From: Anaerolineaceae bacterium | GTDB taxonomy: Bacteria; Chloroflexota; Anaerolineae; Anaerolineales; Anaerolineaceae | NCBI GenBank assembly: GCA_016841525.1 | Contig: JAENYZ010000001.1 | Coordinates: forward strand, 186,001-250,000 | Direction: 5' to 3' | Length of the DNA: 64,000 nt | Part shown: positions 23,875 to 32,578 of the stretch, in pieces | Numbering within the stretch: position 1 is the first letter of the stretch | Layout of the letters: each line of letters begins with the position of its first letter | Program-made: the position numbers and the translations under genes | The notes under the pieces: generated by a model | Seen by the model: only the letters and a program-made list of their open reading frames with translations | Told to the model about the DNA's origin: nothing | Databases searched by the model: none

Positions 23875-25089
23875 CTAAGCGCCAAATTTCTCCAGCCTGT
23901 TGGCATGAGCTAAGGCTAACGGCATTAACTCGTATGCAGGGAATCGTGAACCCAAGCCGCCCTTTAAGCAGGCGCGTTCTCCAAAGCTATCAATCCCGTC
24001 AGGTCGACTTAATTTTGAATAGAATAATACGGGTACTGGATGCCAGCTGTGGTATTTCATCGCACAGGGTGTGCTGTGATCGCCGGTAATGATCAGCACA
24101 GAAGGATCAAGCGCAAGTATTCTTGGCAGCAAGGCATCTACCTTTTCGATCTCACCTACTTTATTTTCAAAGTTGCCATCTTCCCCATAACTATCCGTCT
24201 TCTTTATATGAACAAAGAAGAAATCGTAGTTTTCCCAATCTTTCTCAAGCAAATCGAATTCTTCTTCGTAAGAATGGGAAGCAGGTGGGCTGTCCATGCC
24301 TACCAGTTTGGCAACCCCACGATACATGGGATACATGGCAATCGCAAGAGATTTCAGCCCAAATACTTCAGGAAACATTGGCCAATCCGGCCATTGAGCA
24401 AATCCCCGTAAAAGAAGCATGTTAGCGGGACTTTCATCTGCCAAAATTTCCTCAGCCTGACGCACAAATTCTCGAACGATTTCTGCAGCCTTTTCAGATG
24501 CTTTATCCACTGCTTTAGCAGGCAATGGCTTCTCCCCGGTAATTTGGGGATCTGTCTCCTCAATATTCCCACTCAATCCCTCACCGCGAATTACCAGGAG
24601 AAAACGATATTCCTTTACAACCCTCACAAAAACTTCAACACCCGGGATACTGACCTTTTCGTTCAATAAATCGCACAAACGCTCAGACACCTCGGTGGGA
24701 ATTCTCCCGGCGCGACGGTCAGTTATACGTCCTTGTTCGTCAACGGTGCAGAAATTACCTCGAGCAGCAACATCAGTTCTTTGTAAATCAAAATCTATAC
24801 CTAATGCCGAGAGTACCCCACGTCCAACTTTATACTGCAGAGGGTCGTAGCCAAACAAAGATAAATGAGCTGGTCCACTTCCAGGCGTAATCCCAGTCCG
24901 GATACCCTGGTGGAGACCTAACATACTCTTCTTTGCTAAAGCATCCATATTGGGCGTATGTGCAGCTTCTAATTCTGTCTTTCCTCCCTCCTCCATGGGT
25001 AAACCACCCAGACCATCCATTACCAATAGAACAATTTTTCCTTTTTCACCATGTTTCATAAGCGATTGTATCAAATCAAAATCCATCAT
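23875..25089 (-). CDS. apgM: 2,3-bisphosphoglycerate-independent phosphoglycerate mutase, archaeal type (ApgM)
   Basis: 404 residues from the ATG at 25089, which follows TGGAGAA; the track's 25119 start adds ten residues. LLVMDGLGGLP holds the first metal-binding Asp. AAHTPNMDALAKKS and TGITPGSGPAHLSLFGYDP match the ApgM family, in which the T/S of the GSGPAH region is the phospho-acceptor. Late motifs FFVHIKKTDSYGEDG and VLIITGDHSTPC bind the metals. It interconverts 3- and 2-phosphoglycerate in glycolysis. The archaeal form occurs in several bacterial phyla, including Chloroflexota. Single gene with no operon partner in view. Confidence 0.93.
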   Translation of the reverse strand: MMDFDLIQSLMKHGEKGKIVLLVMDGLGGLPMEEGGKTELEAAHTPNMDALAKKSMLGLHQGIRTGITPGSGPAHLSLFGYDPLQYKVGRGVLSALGIDFDLQRTDVAARGNFCTVDEQGRITDRRAGRIPTEVSERLCDLLNEKVSIPGVEVFVRVVKEYRFLLVIRGEGLSGNIEETDPQITGEKPLPAKAVDKASEKAAEIVREFVRQAEEILADESPANMLLLRGFAQWPDWPMFPEVFGLKSLAIAMYPMYRGVAKLVGMDSPPASHSYEEEFDLLEKDWENYDFFFVHIKKTDSYGEDGNFENKVGEIEKVDALLPRILALDPSVLIITGDHSTPCAMKYHSWHPVPVLFYSKLSRPDGIDSFGERACLKGGLGSRFPAYELMPLALAHANRLEKFGA

Positions 25090-25295
25090 ATTTCTCCATT
25101 CACTTGTGTTGTTTAACAATACTAAATGATTCCCAATAAATAATTATAGACTGAATTACATTTTATTGACAAACCAATCACGAATTTATATCCAGCCTGG
25201 ATTCATATTTGAGCATGCTTTAGTCAGAATTTTCAAGCCGTAAATTCTGAAAAACCATATTAGCAGAATATTTACTATCATTTCATGCAATTAAC

Positions 25296-25324
25296 TTGAC
25301 TTTAATTTGGATATTGTTTATAAT
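25296..25324 (+). promoter_or_regulatory. Promoter of the TPT-stalk surface protein gene
   Basis: TTGACT, 17-base spacer, TATAAT, giving a leader of about 135 bases before the ATG at 25466. This is the best match to a sigma-70 consensus in the window. The remainder of the 375-base gap from 25090 holds nothing else I can identify; the 60-codon ORF at 25296 is not convincing. Confidence 0.75.
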
Positions 25325-25465
25325 ATTGACCATTATAGTCTTATTTAATGAATTGCATATCCTGAGCGCAATGTCCATTAATTATCAATATAATAGCAAG
25401 CTAAATTTTCTCAATCAGAAAAATAGAAACCAAATAAAAAAAATTAAAGAAATGGAGAAAATAAG

Positions 25466-26458
25466 ATGGACAAGATAAATTTCAAATTAGTTCGAAAATG
25501 GGGAATTGTTTTTGCAGCATTCTTAATTCTTTTTGCAACACCAATCGGCCTCTTGAGCGATGTGTTTGCGCAAGGTCAGGAAACATGTCCTGCTTCAGGG
25601 GGGTGGATTAAAGTTGACGGTCTTTCAGGTAAGACCTACACATACACAGCACCAGAAGGAAAATTGATTGCAGAAACCTGTTATAAAGCATCAACATTTG
25701 TAATAAATGACATAATTAACCCACCCCAAAAATCGGTGACTGTTGTTTCAACTGTGGGTCATGATTTGAGCCACGCTAGCTTCAGGCTTGTTGATGAACC
25801 CACCCCTACCCCTACAAAAACCTTCACACCAACAGCTACTTTCACACCGACTTTTACTCCAACACCAACCTTTACACCAACTTTTACTCCCACACCAACC
25901 TTCACGCCTACATCAACCTTTACACCCACGCCAACATTCACACCCACACCAACTGAAGAGCTGGAATATTATCCTCTAACCTTAGAAGGTCTTTGCTCAG
26001 GCAGCGTTGCAGGCACCACTTTTACTCAAGCGGATGAAAACACAATCACGTGGCGGGTGAGTAATTCAAATAGTGAAGTAGTCTCGTTTAATTGGACCGC
26101 TAATAACGGCCAGAGCGGATCTGGAACTGCACCAGCAAATGGAAGCACAAGTTTCATCACGGAAATCGATGGTTATTCTGTTTCTTTGGAATACACTTTA
26201 AATAACGAACCGATAGAAGAACTTGCTTCTGTTGTTCCCTGTGAACCCCAACAGGAAACCGAAGAACCCACGCCAACACCCACGGCGACTGAAGAGCCCA
26301 CGCCTGCCCCTACAGATTCAGAACCTGATCAGCCCGCAGGCGGCAGCGGACCATCAGCTATTAGAACCTTTGCACCTATCGTTTTCGGCCTCGCAGGCGT
26401 TGCAACAATGATCACAATTGCCGTTGATTCTAAAATTAAACAACGAATAAATAAATAA
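25466..26458 (+). CDS. Secreted membrane-anchored surface protein with a Thr-Pro stalk
   Basis: 330 residues. A signal peptide (about 1-36, ending VFAQG) is followed by a small domain with three cysteines (about 37-110). Then comes a stalk of roughly 50 residues made almost only of TFTPTP units. A second domain of about 100 residues follows (YYPLTLEGLCSGSVAGTTF..), beta-rich with two cysteines. After a second Pro/Thr/Glu-rich stretch there is a C-terminal hydrophobic helix (FAPIVFGLAGVATMITIAV) and a short basic tail. This is a single-span anchored surface protein with rigid spacers that hold a domain away from the membrane. No enzymatic motif is recognised. The gene has a strong promoter and is probably well expressed. 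Confidence 0.82.
   Translation: MDKINFKLVRKWGIVFAAFLILFATPIGLLSDVFAQGQETCPASGGWIKVDGLSGKTYTYTAPEGKLIAETCYKASTFVINDIINPPQKSVTVVSTVGHDLSHASFRLVDEPTPTPTKTFTPTATFTPTFTPTPTFTPTFTPTPTFTPTSTFTPTPTFTPTPTEELEYYPLTLEGLCSGSVAGTTFTQADENTITWRVSNSNSEVVSFNWTANNGQSGSGTAPANGSTSFITEIDGYSVSLEYTLNNEPIEELASVVPCEPQQETEEPTPTPTATEEPTPAPTDSEPDQPAGGSGPSAIRTFAPIVFGLAGVATMITIAVDSKIKQRINK
25800..25953 (+). repeat. DNA repeat encoding TFTPTP stalk
   Basis: Degenerate tandem units of about 12-18 bases built on TTYACNCCNACNCCNAC encode alternating TFTPT and TPTP. Such low-complexity runs can change length by slippage or unequal recombination, so stalk length may vary among strains. Confidence 0.8.
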
Positions 26459-26478
26459 ACTAAATAAATAGGTCCGTC

Positions 26479-26516
26479 GCAATACCTCCGGTTTTAGATT
26501 TCGCCGGAGGTATTGC
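26479..26516. other. Perfect stem-loop between surface protein and lipoprotein genes
   Basis: 13-bp perfect inverted repeat (GCAATACCTCCGG / CCGGAGGTATTGC) with a 12-base loop. No T-run follows on the plus strand (CCAATGAAAAT). It ends 19 bases before the next ATG. On the right arm GGAGG could mimic a ribosome site. It may be a stabilising hairpin for the upstream message or a translational control element for the downstream gene. Confidence 0.6.
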
Positions 26517-26535
26517 CCAATGAAAATTAACGCGT

Positions 26536-27363
26536 ATGAAACAATTGCGAATTATTTCCTTCTTAATAATCCCACTCCTCTTAATCGGATGTTATTATCC
26601 GCCAGAATCTGCCAGCATCTCTGAAGTCAGTGAACAAGAGAGTTTGCCTTCACCAATAATCATAACGACCGAAGACGAAGAAGCAGCAGCGGCAGTAAGC
26701 AGAAGTGAAAAACCTTCAAGACTGAGTTCAAGAATTCGGGAATTACCACCGCTTATCACACCAACACCCGATCCCTTACCAGACCTGTATGGTTGCAGTA
26801 TGAAAATTGAATTTATTACTGGTCCCTTAGAAAACCAAACTAGCGAATTTTCTGTTCTTGACAGGTCTTACTTTTTGGATAAGGGAGATAAATTTGCAGT
26901 TGGAAAAGGAACCGCTGTCTATTACGAAGACCAACCCTATATGATACTTCATTCGTCTTATGTCAATGGAAACATCCTTAAGCCGATGGAAGCTGAATTT
27001 ATTCGAAAATATCTGGAACATTGGGGAAACAAGGATGATGAATATATCCAAAAGCAAATTGATGATCTGGCCGGAACCCAGGTTAATTGGTATTGCAACG
27101 ATGACCTGGTTTTAGAAACGACGATTAACAGTGCTGTCAGGTTATCTCATGATGCCTCTGAACGGTTATGGTTGGAGCCTCTTGAGATTGTTGATATCCT
27201 TGAGGATAAGCAGGGATTGGCATCAGAATGGATAGGGGAAATTTTACCAACCGACCAACCGTCACTATTCCTTGGATTCTGCGGTTGGGGGCCATCATCG
27301 GTCGGTAGCGGAAGATACACATATTATCGCTATCTGTTAAATTTCGTTATCAAAACACCATAG
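26536..27363 (+). CDS. Hypothetical lipoprotein
   Basis: 275 residues. MKQLRIISFLIIPLLLIGC is a lipoprotein signal with lipobox LLIGC (Cys19). A linker of about 60 residues rich in Ser, Glu and Pro follows (with a run EDEEAAAAVSR), then a domain of about 190 residues that contains two Cys (YGCSMKIEF, WYCNDDL) and no recognised motif. It lies between the TPT-stalk protein and the polysaccharide exporter, on the same strand. No clear ribosome site precedes the ATG; the stem-loop ends 19 bases upstream, so its translation may depend on that structure. Function unknown. Confidence 0.72.
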   Translation: MKQLRIISFLIIPLLLIGCYYPPESASISEVSEQESLPSPIIITTEDEEAAAAVSRSEKPSRLSSRIRELPPLITPTPDPLPDLYGCSMKIEFITGPLENQTSEFSVLDRSYFLDKGDKFAVGKGTAVYYEDQPYMILHSSYVNGNILKPMEAEFIRKYLEHWGNKDDEYIQKQIDDLAGTQVNWYCNDDLVLETTINSAVRLSHDASERLWLEPLEIVDILEDKQGLASEWIGEILPTDQPSLFLGFCGWGPSSVGSGRYTYYRYLLNFVIKTP

Positions 27364-27421
27364 CTGAAGTTTTTAAGGAAAATATCCCACATTGACACAA
27401 TACCTGATTTAAGGTAACCTT

Positions 27422-28270
27422 TTGGCTGTCAATTACACCACTTTAAAAGAGTTCATGACAACAATATACGACAGCGCCAAACGAAAACATCCTGCCGTTG
27501 AAGAGCTGGTCTCCTTATGGAAATACCGGGACCTTATCTATCAACTGGTTCGCAGGGATATCGTTGCGCGATACAAGCGCTCGGTTCTGGGCGTCGCGTG
27601 GACCATGCTCAACCCACTCGGCACAATGTTGATCATGGTCGTCGTTTTCTCACGTGTTTTTCGTGGAACTGAAAATTATGCCGCCTATGTCCTGACCGGG
27701 ATCATATGCTGGACAATGTTTTCTCAATCGACATCCATGGCGATGAATTCTATGGTTTGGGGCAGTCAGTTAATTAAACAAATTTATGTGCCGCGCTCAA
27801 GCTTTGTCGTATCAACAATCATGGCAAGCATGGTCAATTTTGTTTTATCCCTTGTGCCCCTGTTCTTGATCTTTGCGATAACAGGCGTCCAGCTTAAATC
27901 ATCAGCACTCTTGTTGCCCGTTTTCATGCTTTTATTATTTTCATTTTCGCTTGGTATAGCTTTATTGATTTCCACACTTGCAGTGTTCTTTCCTGATGTT
28001 GCTGATTTATATCCGGTTGTTCTGACGGCATGGATGTATCTGACGCCAATTATTATGCCCCTGGAATTTTATCGTGAGATACTGGATGGCCTTCTTTTGT
28101 ATATCAATCCTTTCTACTATATTGTTAATTTATTCCGAATCCTTATGCTTGATGGATTTGTCCCGCATTTACAAACCTGGGTGGCAACTGCAGTTTCATC
28201 CTTTGGGGTACTCATCATCGGATGGATTTTCTTTTGCTTAAAAGCTGACGATTTTGCATATCACATCTAA
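27422..28270 (+). CDS. wzm: Polysaccharide ABC exporter permease (Wzm/ABC-2 type)
   Basis: 282 residues. Six hydrophobic segments follow an N-terminal cytosolic helix. The motif LVRRDIVARYKRSVLGVAWTMLNPL is the hallmark of ABC-2 polysaccharide exporters, and the C-terminal YINPFYYIVNLFR is also typical. The start is TTG at 27422 with AAGGT upstream; an ATG at 27455 is the alternative. With the ATPase that follows, it moves an undecaprenyl-linked glycan across the membrane. It is the first gene of a long polysaccharide cluster that runs to the window's end, so the cluster's product is probably completed in the cytosol before export. Confidence 0.9.
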   Translation: MAVNYTTLKEFMTTIYDSAKRKHPAVEELVSLWKYRDLIYQLVRRDIVARYKRSVLGVAWTMLNPLGTMLIMVVVFSRVFRGTENYAAYVLTGIICWTMFSQSTSMAMNSMVWGSQLIKQIYVPRSSFVVSTIMASMVNFVLSLVPLFLIFAITGVQLKSSALLLPVFMLLLFSFSLGIALLISTLAVFFPDVADLYPVVLTAWMYLTPIIMPLEFYREILDGLLLYINPFYYIVNLFRILMLDGFVPHLQTWVATAVSSFGVLIIGWIFFCLKADDFAYHI

Positions 28271-28274
28271 TTCA

Positions 28275-29030
28275 ATGACAAGAGAACCTCAACCCGATAG
28301 TGCAATCTTTCTAAATAATATTTCAGTTCGTTATCGGATTCCGACCGAAGCTATCCATACATTTAAAGAATACATGATCAAACTCTTAAAACGAGAAATT
28401 GATCATAAATCCTTTTCAGCATTGAAAGAAATCGACCTTGATGTCAAGCGGGGTGAGATTTTTGGAATCATCGGGCGGAATGGTGCGGGCAAATCCACCC
28501 TGATGAAAGTCATCTCAAAAGTCTTAATCCCGACGGATGGAAGGGTTTGGGTTAAAGGTCATGTCAGCCCTTTGCTGCAGCTTGGAGCTGGTTTTCACCC
28601 AGAATTGACCGGGCGAGAAAATATTTACTTAAACGCGACACTTTTAGGTCATTCCCACATAGAGATTGAAAGCAAATTGGATGAGATCATCGAATTTGCA
28701 GAAATTGGCAGCTTTATTGAAGCACCGCTGAGAACCTATTCCTCGGGCATGCAATCCAGGTTAGGATTTGCTGTCGCAACAGCCTGGCAGCCAGATATCC
28801 TCATCCTCGATGAAGTCCTGTCCGTAGGTGATACTGCTTTCCAAAAAAAATGTATTCATCGCATGGGAAAATTCCGGGATAGTGGGGCAACAGTATTAAT
28901 GGTTTCACACTCAATTGACCAGGTAAGAGAAATTTGCGAACGAGCGCTTTGGCTCAACAAAGGCCAAATCGAAAGCCTTGGCTCAGCTGACGAAGTTTGC
29001 ACCATGTACCAGAATGCAATGAGCAGCTAA
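28275..29030 (+). CDS. wzt: Polysaccharide ABC exporter ATP-binding protein (Wzt type)
   Basis: 251 residues from the ATG at 28275, 4 bases after the permease stop; the track uses TTG 28254. Walker A is GRNGAGKST, signature TYSSGMQSRLGFAVATAW and Walker B ILILDEVLSVGD, all typical of Wzt/TagH/KpsT exporters. The short length shows that the C-terminal carbohydrate-binding domain, which recognises a capped chain end in some Wzt proteins, is absent. Export is therefore likely coupled to synthesis rather than to a terminal modification. Translation is probably coupled to the permease gene, as no ribosome site is seen. Confidence 0.9.
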   Translation: MTREPQPDSAIFLNNISVRYRIPTEAIHTFKEYMIKLLKREIDHKSFSALKEIDLDVKRGEIFGIIGRNGAGKSTLMKVISKVLIPTDGRVWVKGHVSPLLQLGAGFHPELTGRENIYLNATLLGHSHIEIESKLDEIIEFAEIGSFIEAPLRTYSSGMQSRLGFAVATAWQPDILILDEVLSVGDTAFQKKCIHRMGKFRDSGATVLMVSHSIDQVREICERALWLNKGQIESLGSADEVCTMYQNAMSS

Positions 29031-29114
29031 TTTATGAGTAAACTAAAAATTCCAGTAAAAAATCAGTGAAAATTCATTAAATAAGAAACAAACCCCTTCC
29101 ACTCTCAGCTGGTC

Positions 29115-29123
29115 TGTTATAAT
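29115..29123 (+). promoter_or_regulatory. Extended -10 promoter of the rfbCBAD operon
   Basis: TGTTATAAT (TG, T, TATAAT), 33 bases before the ATG of rfbC, in the 126-base gap after the exporter genes. Confidence 0.55.
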
Positions 29124-29156
29124 TCAAGCTGAAAATTATTACTTGAGTCGAAAATT

Positions 29157-29705
29157 ATGGAATTTATACCGACAGCCATACCCGATGTAATTATTATAAA
29201 GCCCAAAGTCTTTACAGATGATCGCGGCTTTTTTATGGAGTCTTATCAAAAACAGGCATTTTTTGAAGCCGGCTTACCCCCTGAATTTGTTCAGGATAAC
29301 CACTCATCCTCTCAGTTGGGTACGCTCAGAGGTCTGCATTACCAGCTCACCCACACACAGGGAAAATTAGTGAGAGTGGTCATCGGAGAGATTTATGATG
29401 TGGCAGTAGACTTACGTAAAAGCTCCCCTTATTTTGGCAAATGGGTTGGGGCGTATCTCTCGGCAGAAAACAAACACCAGCTTTGGATTCCACCGGGGTT
29501 TGGACATGGCTTTTTCGCAACGACTTCTCAAGCAGATGTTCTTTACAAAGCCACGGATTACTATGACAAACAAGGTGAGCGCTGCATATTATGGAATGAT
29601 CCTGATTTGGCGATCGATTGGCCTATCCCAGACGACCTCACACCATTGATCTCCGAAAAGGATACATCCGCACCAAAATTTAAAGAAGCAGAGGTATTTT
29701 CATGA
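29157..29705 (+). CDS. rfbC: dTDP-4-dehydrorhamnose 3,5-epimerase
   Basis: 182 residues, as usual for RmlC. VFTDDRGFFMESYQ, DNHSSSQLGTLRGLHYQ and GKLVRVVIGEIYDVAVDLR contain the substrate-binding and catalytic residues, including the His of LRGLHYQ. IPPGFGHGFFATTSQADVLYKATDYYD carries the late Tyr acid. It epimerises C3 and C5 of dTDP-4-keto-6-deoxyglucose, step three of dTDP-L-rhamnose synthesis. It starts a four-gene operon (rfbC, rfbB, rfbA, rfbD), and its stop overlaps the rfbB start (ATGA). Confidence 0.95.
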   Translation: MEFIPTAIPDVIIIKPKVFTDDRGFFMESYQKQAFFEAGLPPEFVQDNHSSSQLGTLRGLHYQLTHTQGKLVRVVIGEIYDVAVDLRKSSPYFGKWVGAYLSAENKHQLWIPPGFGHGFFATTSQADVLYKATDYYDKQGERCILWNDPDLAIDWPIPDDLTPLISEKDTSAPKFKEAEVFS

Positions 29706-30781
29706 CACGAAAACTCCTGGTAACAGGCGGCGCAGGATTCATTGGCTCTAATTTTGTTCGGTACATACAGAATGTTTCGCCAGAGACGCAAATCACCAAC
29801 CTAGATTTGCTGACTTATGCCGGTAGTCTCGAAAACTTAAGAGACCTTCCTGTGCCACAAAATCACCATTTTGTACATGCAGACATTCGAGATCAATCCC
29901 AGGTAGAGAATTTACTCAGGCAAAATCAAATTGACACGATTGTCCATTTTGCCGCAGAATCCCATGTGGATCGCTCTTTGCAAGGACCTTCCGCCTTCAT
30001 CCAAACCAATATTGACGGGACTTTCTTATTGCTTGAAGCAGCACGTAAAGTCTGGCTTGAAGAAAAAGCAGTTGACTCAACAATTATTCGCTTTCACCAC
30101 ATTTCAACCGATGAGGTTTACGGTACTTTAGCCCCTGAAGATCCCGCTTTTGAGGAAACAACACCTTACGCACCCAATTCGCCCTACGCAGCTTCCAAAG
30201 CCAGCAGTGACCACCTGGTGCGATCTTACAACCATTCCTTTGGCTTACCTGTCACCATCTCTAACTGCTCCAATAACTACGGACCATATCAATTTCCCGA
30301 AAAATTGATTCCTTTGATGATCCTGAATGCGCTAACAGGAAGACCGCTGCCCATTTACGGAGACGGCATGCAAATCAGGGACTGGCTGTATGTTGAAGAC
30401 CACTGCGAAGCCATCTGGACCATTATCGAAAAAGGAAGAGATGGCGAGAGTTATAACATTGGCGGAGAAAATCAACCACCAAATATCGAAATTGTCAAAA
30501 CCATTTGTCAGATCCTCGATGAAAAGGGATTGCAAAATAGACCTCATGAGCAATTAATCACATATGTACAGGATCGCCCGGGTCACGATCGGCGATATGC
30601 GATGAATATTAATAAAATCCATAATGAATTGGGGTGGCAGCCCAAGCATGATTTAGCACAGGGTCTCAGAGATACTGTGGATTGGTACATTGAAAACACC
30701 GATTGGTTAAATGCCATAATAAAAGAAAAAGATTACCAGCAATGGGTTCAAATCAACTATCAACAGAGAGGTAATGCATGA
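29702..30781 (+). CDS. rfbB: dTDP-glucose 4,6-dehydratase
   Basis: 359 residues. [13 protein letters not shown] is the NAD-binding Rossmann motif of extended short-chain dehydrogenases. The catalytic [15 protein letters not shown] (Tyr-x-x-x-Lys) and [11 protein letters not shown] with its Asp-Glu pair are those of RmlB, and [22 protein letters not shown] binds the nucleotide sugar. It converts dTDP-glucose to dTDP-4-keto-6-deoxyglucose, step two of dTDP-rhamnose synthesis. It overlaps rfbC by 4 bases at the start and rfbA by 4 at the end, a sign of tight translational coupling. Confidence 0.96.
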   Translation: MTRKLLVTGGAGFIGSNFVRYIQNVSPETQITNLDLLTYAGSLENLRDLPVPQNHHFVHADIRDQSQVENLLRQNQIDTIVHFAAESHVDRSLQGPSAFIQTNIDGTFLLLEAARKVWLEEKAVDSTIIRFHHISTDEVYGTLAPEDPAFEETTPYAPNSPYAASKASSDHLVRSYNHSFGLPVTISNCSNNYGPYQFPEKLIPLMILNALTGRPLPIYGDGMQIRDWLYVEDHCEAIWTIIEKGRDGESYNIGGENQPPNIEIVKTICQILDEKGLQNRPHEQLITYVQDRPGHDRRYAMNINKIHNELGWQPKHDLAQGLRDTVDWYIENTDWLNAIIKEKDYQQWVQINYQQRGNA

Positions 30782-31653
30782 AAGGTATTATCCTTGCGGG
30801 GGGAAAAGGCTCCCGTCTTTATCCACTCACACTTGGCGTCAGTAAACAGCTGCTGCCAGTGTACGATAAACCAATGGTTTATTATCCCCTTTCAATGTTG
30901 ATGCTCGCAGGCATCATGGAGATATTGATCATCACCACCCCTGAAGATGCTTCACAATACGAGCGCCTTCTGGGTGATGGGATGCAGTGGGGGTTGAAAT
31001 TTGATTATGCTATCCAGGAAAAACCCAGGGGACTGGCGGACGCCTTTATCGTTGGAGAAAAATTTATCCAGGACGACTCTGTTGCGCTTATCCTGGGGGA
31101 CAACATCTTTTATGGTCAGGGCATGCCCCCCACCTTAAGAAAAGCTGCCAATTTGAAAAAGGGTGCGGTTGTTTTTGCCTATCCCGTGCACGATCCAGAG
31201 CGTTATGGTGTTGTTGAATTCGATAAGCAAGGAAATGCCCTCAGCCTGGAAGAAAAACCTAAAAATCCGCGATCACAATATGCGGTACCCGGCATTTACT
31301 TTTATGACAATTGTGTTGTCGAATATGCCAAAAACTTAGAACCATCTGCAAGGGGCGAGATCGAAATTACCGATCTTAATAAAGTATACATGTCTCAAGG
31401 TGAGCTTAGTGTTGAGGTGCTCGGCCGCGGCGTTGCCTGGCTGGATGCAGGGATGCATCACTCACTTTTGCAAGCTTCAAATTTTGTGCAAGCGATTGAA
31501 GAACGCCAGGGAATGATGATTTCATGCCCTGAGGAAATAGCTTATCGGATGGGCTTTATAGACGAAAAACAACTCAGGCATTTGGCGCAAATCTTCAATG
31601 GTAATCGCTATGGTGAATATCTCCTACGGTTGGCGGATAAAAAAATTGATTAA
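30778..31653 (+). CDS. rfbA: Glucose-1-phosphate thymidylyltransferase
   Basis: 291 residues, full length for RmlA. The N-terminal [16 protein letters not shown] is the nucleotide-binding loop, and [29 protein letters not shown] and [16 protein letters not shown] are the other family blocks, including the metal-binding Asp in GDN. It makes dTDP-glucose from glucose 1-phosphate and dTTP, the first and feedback-controlled step of the rhamnose pathway. Its start overlaps the end of rfbB. Confidence 0.96.
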   Translation: MKGIILAGGKGSRLYPLTLGVSKQLLPVYDKPMVYYPLSMLMLAGIMEILIITTPEDASQYERLLGDGMQWGLKFDYAIQEKPRGLADAFIVGEKFIQDDSVALILGDNIFYGQGMPPTLRKAANLKKGAVVFAYPVHDPERYGVVEFDKQGNALSLEEKPKNPRSQYAVPGIYFYDNCVVEYAKNLEPSARGEIEITDLNKVYMSQGELSVEVLGRGVAWLDAGMHHSLLQASNFVQAIEERQGMMISCPEEIAYRMGFIDEKQLRHLAQIFNGNRYGEYLLRLADKKID

Positions 31654-31674
31654 TGATGTAATTAGAAATTGACT

Positions 31675-32553
31675 ATGAAAATTCTTCTTTTAGGTAACAC
31701 AGGTCAGCTTGGATATGAACTCAATCGCACCCTTCTCAGTTTGGGTAATTTGGTAGCACTTGATTTCCCACAAGTTGATATGTCAGATCCTGATAATATT
31801 CGGTCAATGGTTAGGGAGCATCAACCAAACCTGATTATCAATGCCACTGCCTATACGAATGTAGACAAAGCTGAAAGCGAAACAGAGCTCGCAAAGGCAA
31901 TCAATGTGACAGGCCCTGGTATCTTAGCAGAAGAAGTAAAAAAAATTCGTGGTGCCTTGATTCACTATTCAACAGATTACGTATTTGATGGCACCAAAGG
32001 TGATGCCTACATTGAGAGTGACAAACCAACACCGCTGAGCATCTATGGGGAGACCAAAGAGGCAGGAGAGCAAGCTGTTCAATCTGTGGGCGGCGCATAT
32101 TTGATCTTTCGAACAAGTTGGGTTTATTCCATGAGACGCCCCTGCTTTGTGACCAAGGTTTTGGAATGGGCAAGGAAGCATGAAACGCTTCGAATTGTTG
32201 ATGACCAAATATCCACACCAACCTGGGCGCGGGAACTGGCAGAAACGACCACGCATATAATCGCCCATGGAAAAGACCAATTTGTCGAATACGTCGCTGA
32301 AAATTCTGGCTTATATCATTTGTCTGGTAATGGCTCTTGCAGTCGTTTTGAGTGGGCACAATCCATATTGGCGCTGGACCCTGAAAAAGAAACTCAAGTA
32401 ACAAAAGAGCTGCTGACTGCATCCTCAAGTGACTTCGACACTGCGGCGCAAAGGCCATTGAGATCAACTTTGTCATGTGAAAAGTTTGAAAGCACATTTA
32501 GTTTAAGGCTTCCATACTGGCAAGATGTGCTCCAATTGGCTATGCAAAGTTAA
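31675..32553 (+). CDS. rfbD: dTDP-4-dehydrorhamnose reductase
   Basis: 292 residues from ATG 31675; the track begins two codons earlier at a TTG. LLLGNTGQLGYEL is the NAD(P)-binding motif, and STDYVFDGTKGDAYIESDKPTPLSIYGETKEAGEQAV holds the catalytic Tyr-x-x-x-Lys (YGETK). The C-terminus RPLRSTLSCEKF is the usual RmlD end. It reduces dTDP-4-keto-L-rhamnose to dTDP-L-rhamnose. This completes the set; the cluster can thus supply its own rhamnose donor for the many glycosyltransferases downstream. Confidence 0.94.
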   Translation: MKILLLGNTGQLGYELNRTLLSLGNLVALDFPQVDMSDPDNIRSMVREHQPNLIINATAYTNVDKAESETELAKAINVTGPGILAEEVKKIRGALIHYSTDYVFDGTKGDAYIESDKPTPLSIYGETKEAGEQAVQSVGGAYLIFRTSWVYSMRRPCFVTKVLEWARKHETLRIVDDQISTPTWARELAETTTHIIAHGKDQFVEYVAENSGLYHLSGNGSCSRFEWAQSILALDPEKETQVTKELLTASSSDFDTAAQRPLRSTLSCEKFESTFSLRLPYWQDVLQLAMQS

Positions 32554-32578
32554 AGAACATTAAGTCAACAAAGAGTCT

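Noticed and set aside
25296-25478. 60-codon ORF with a hydrophobic start before the TPT-stalk gene
   Set aside because: It starts at the promoter's -35 box, lacks a ribosome site and ends in a Lys/Asn-rich run; it is best read as leader.
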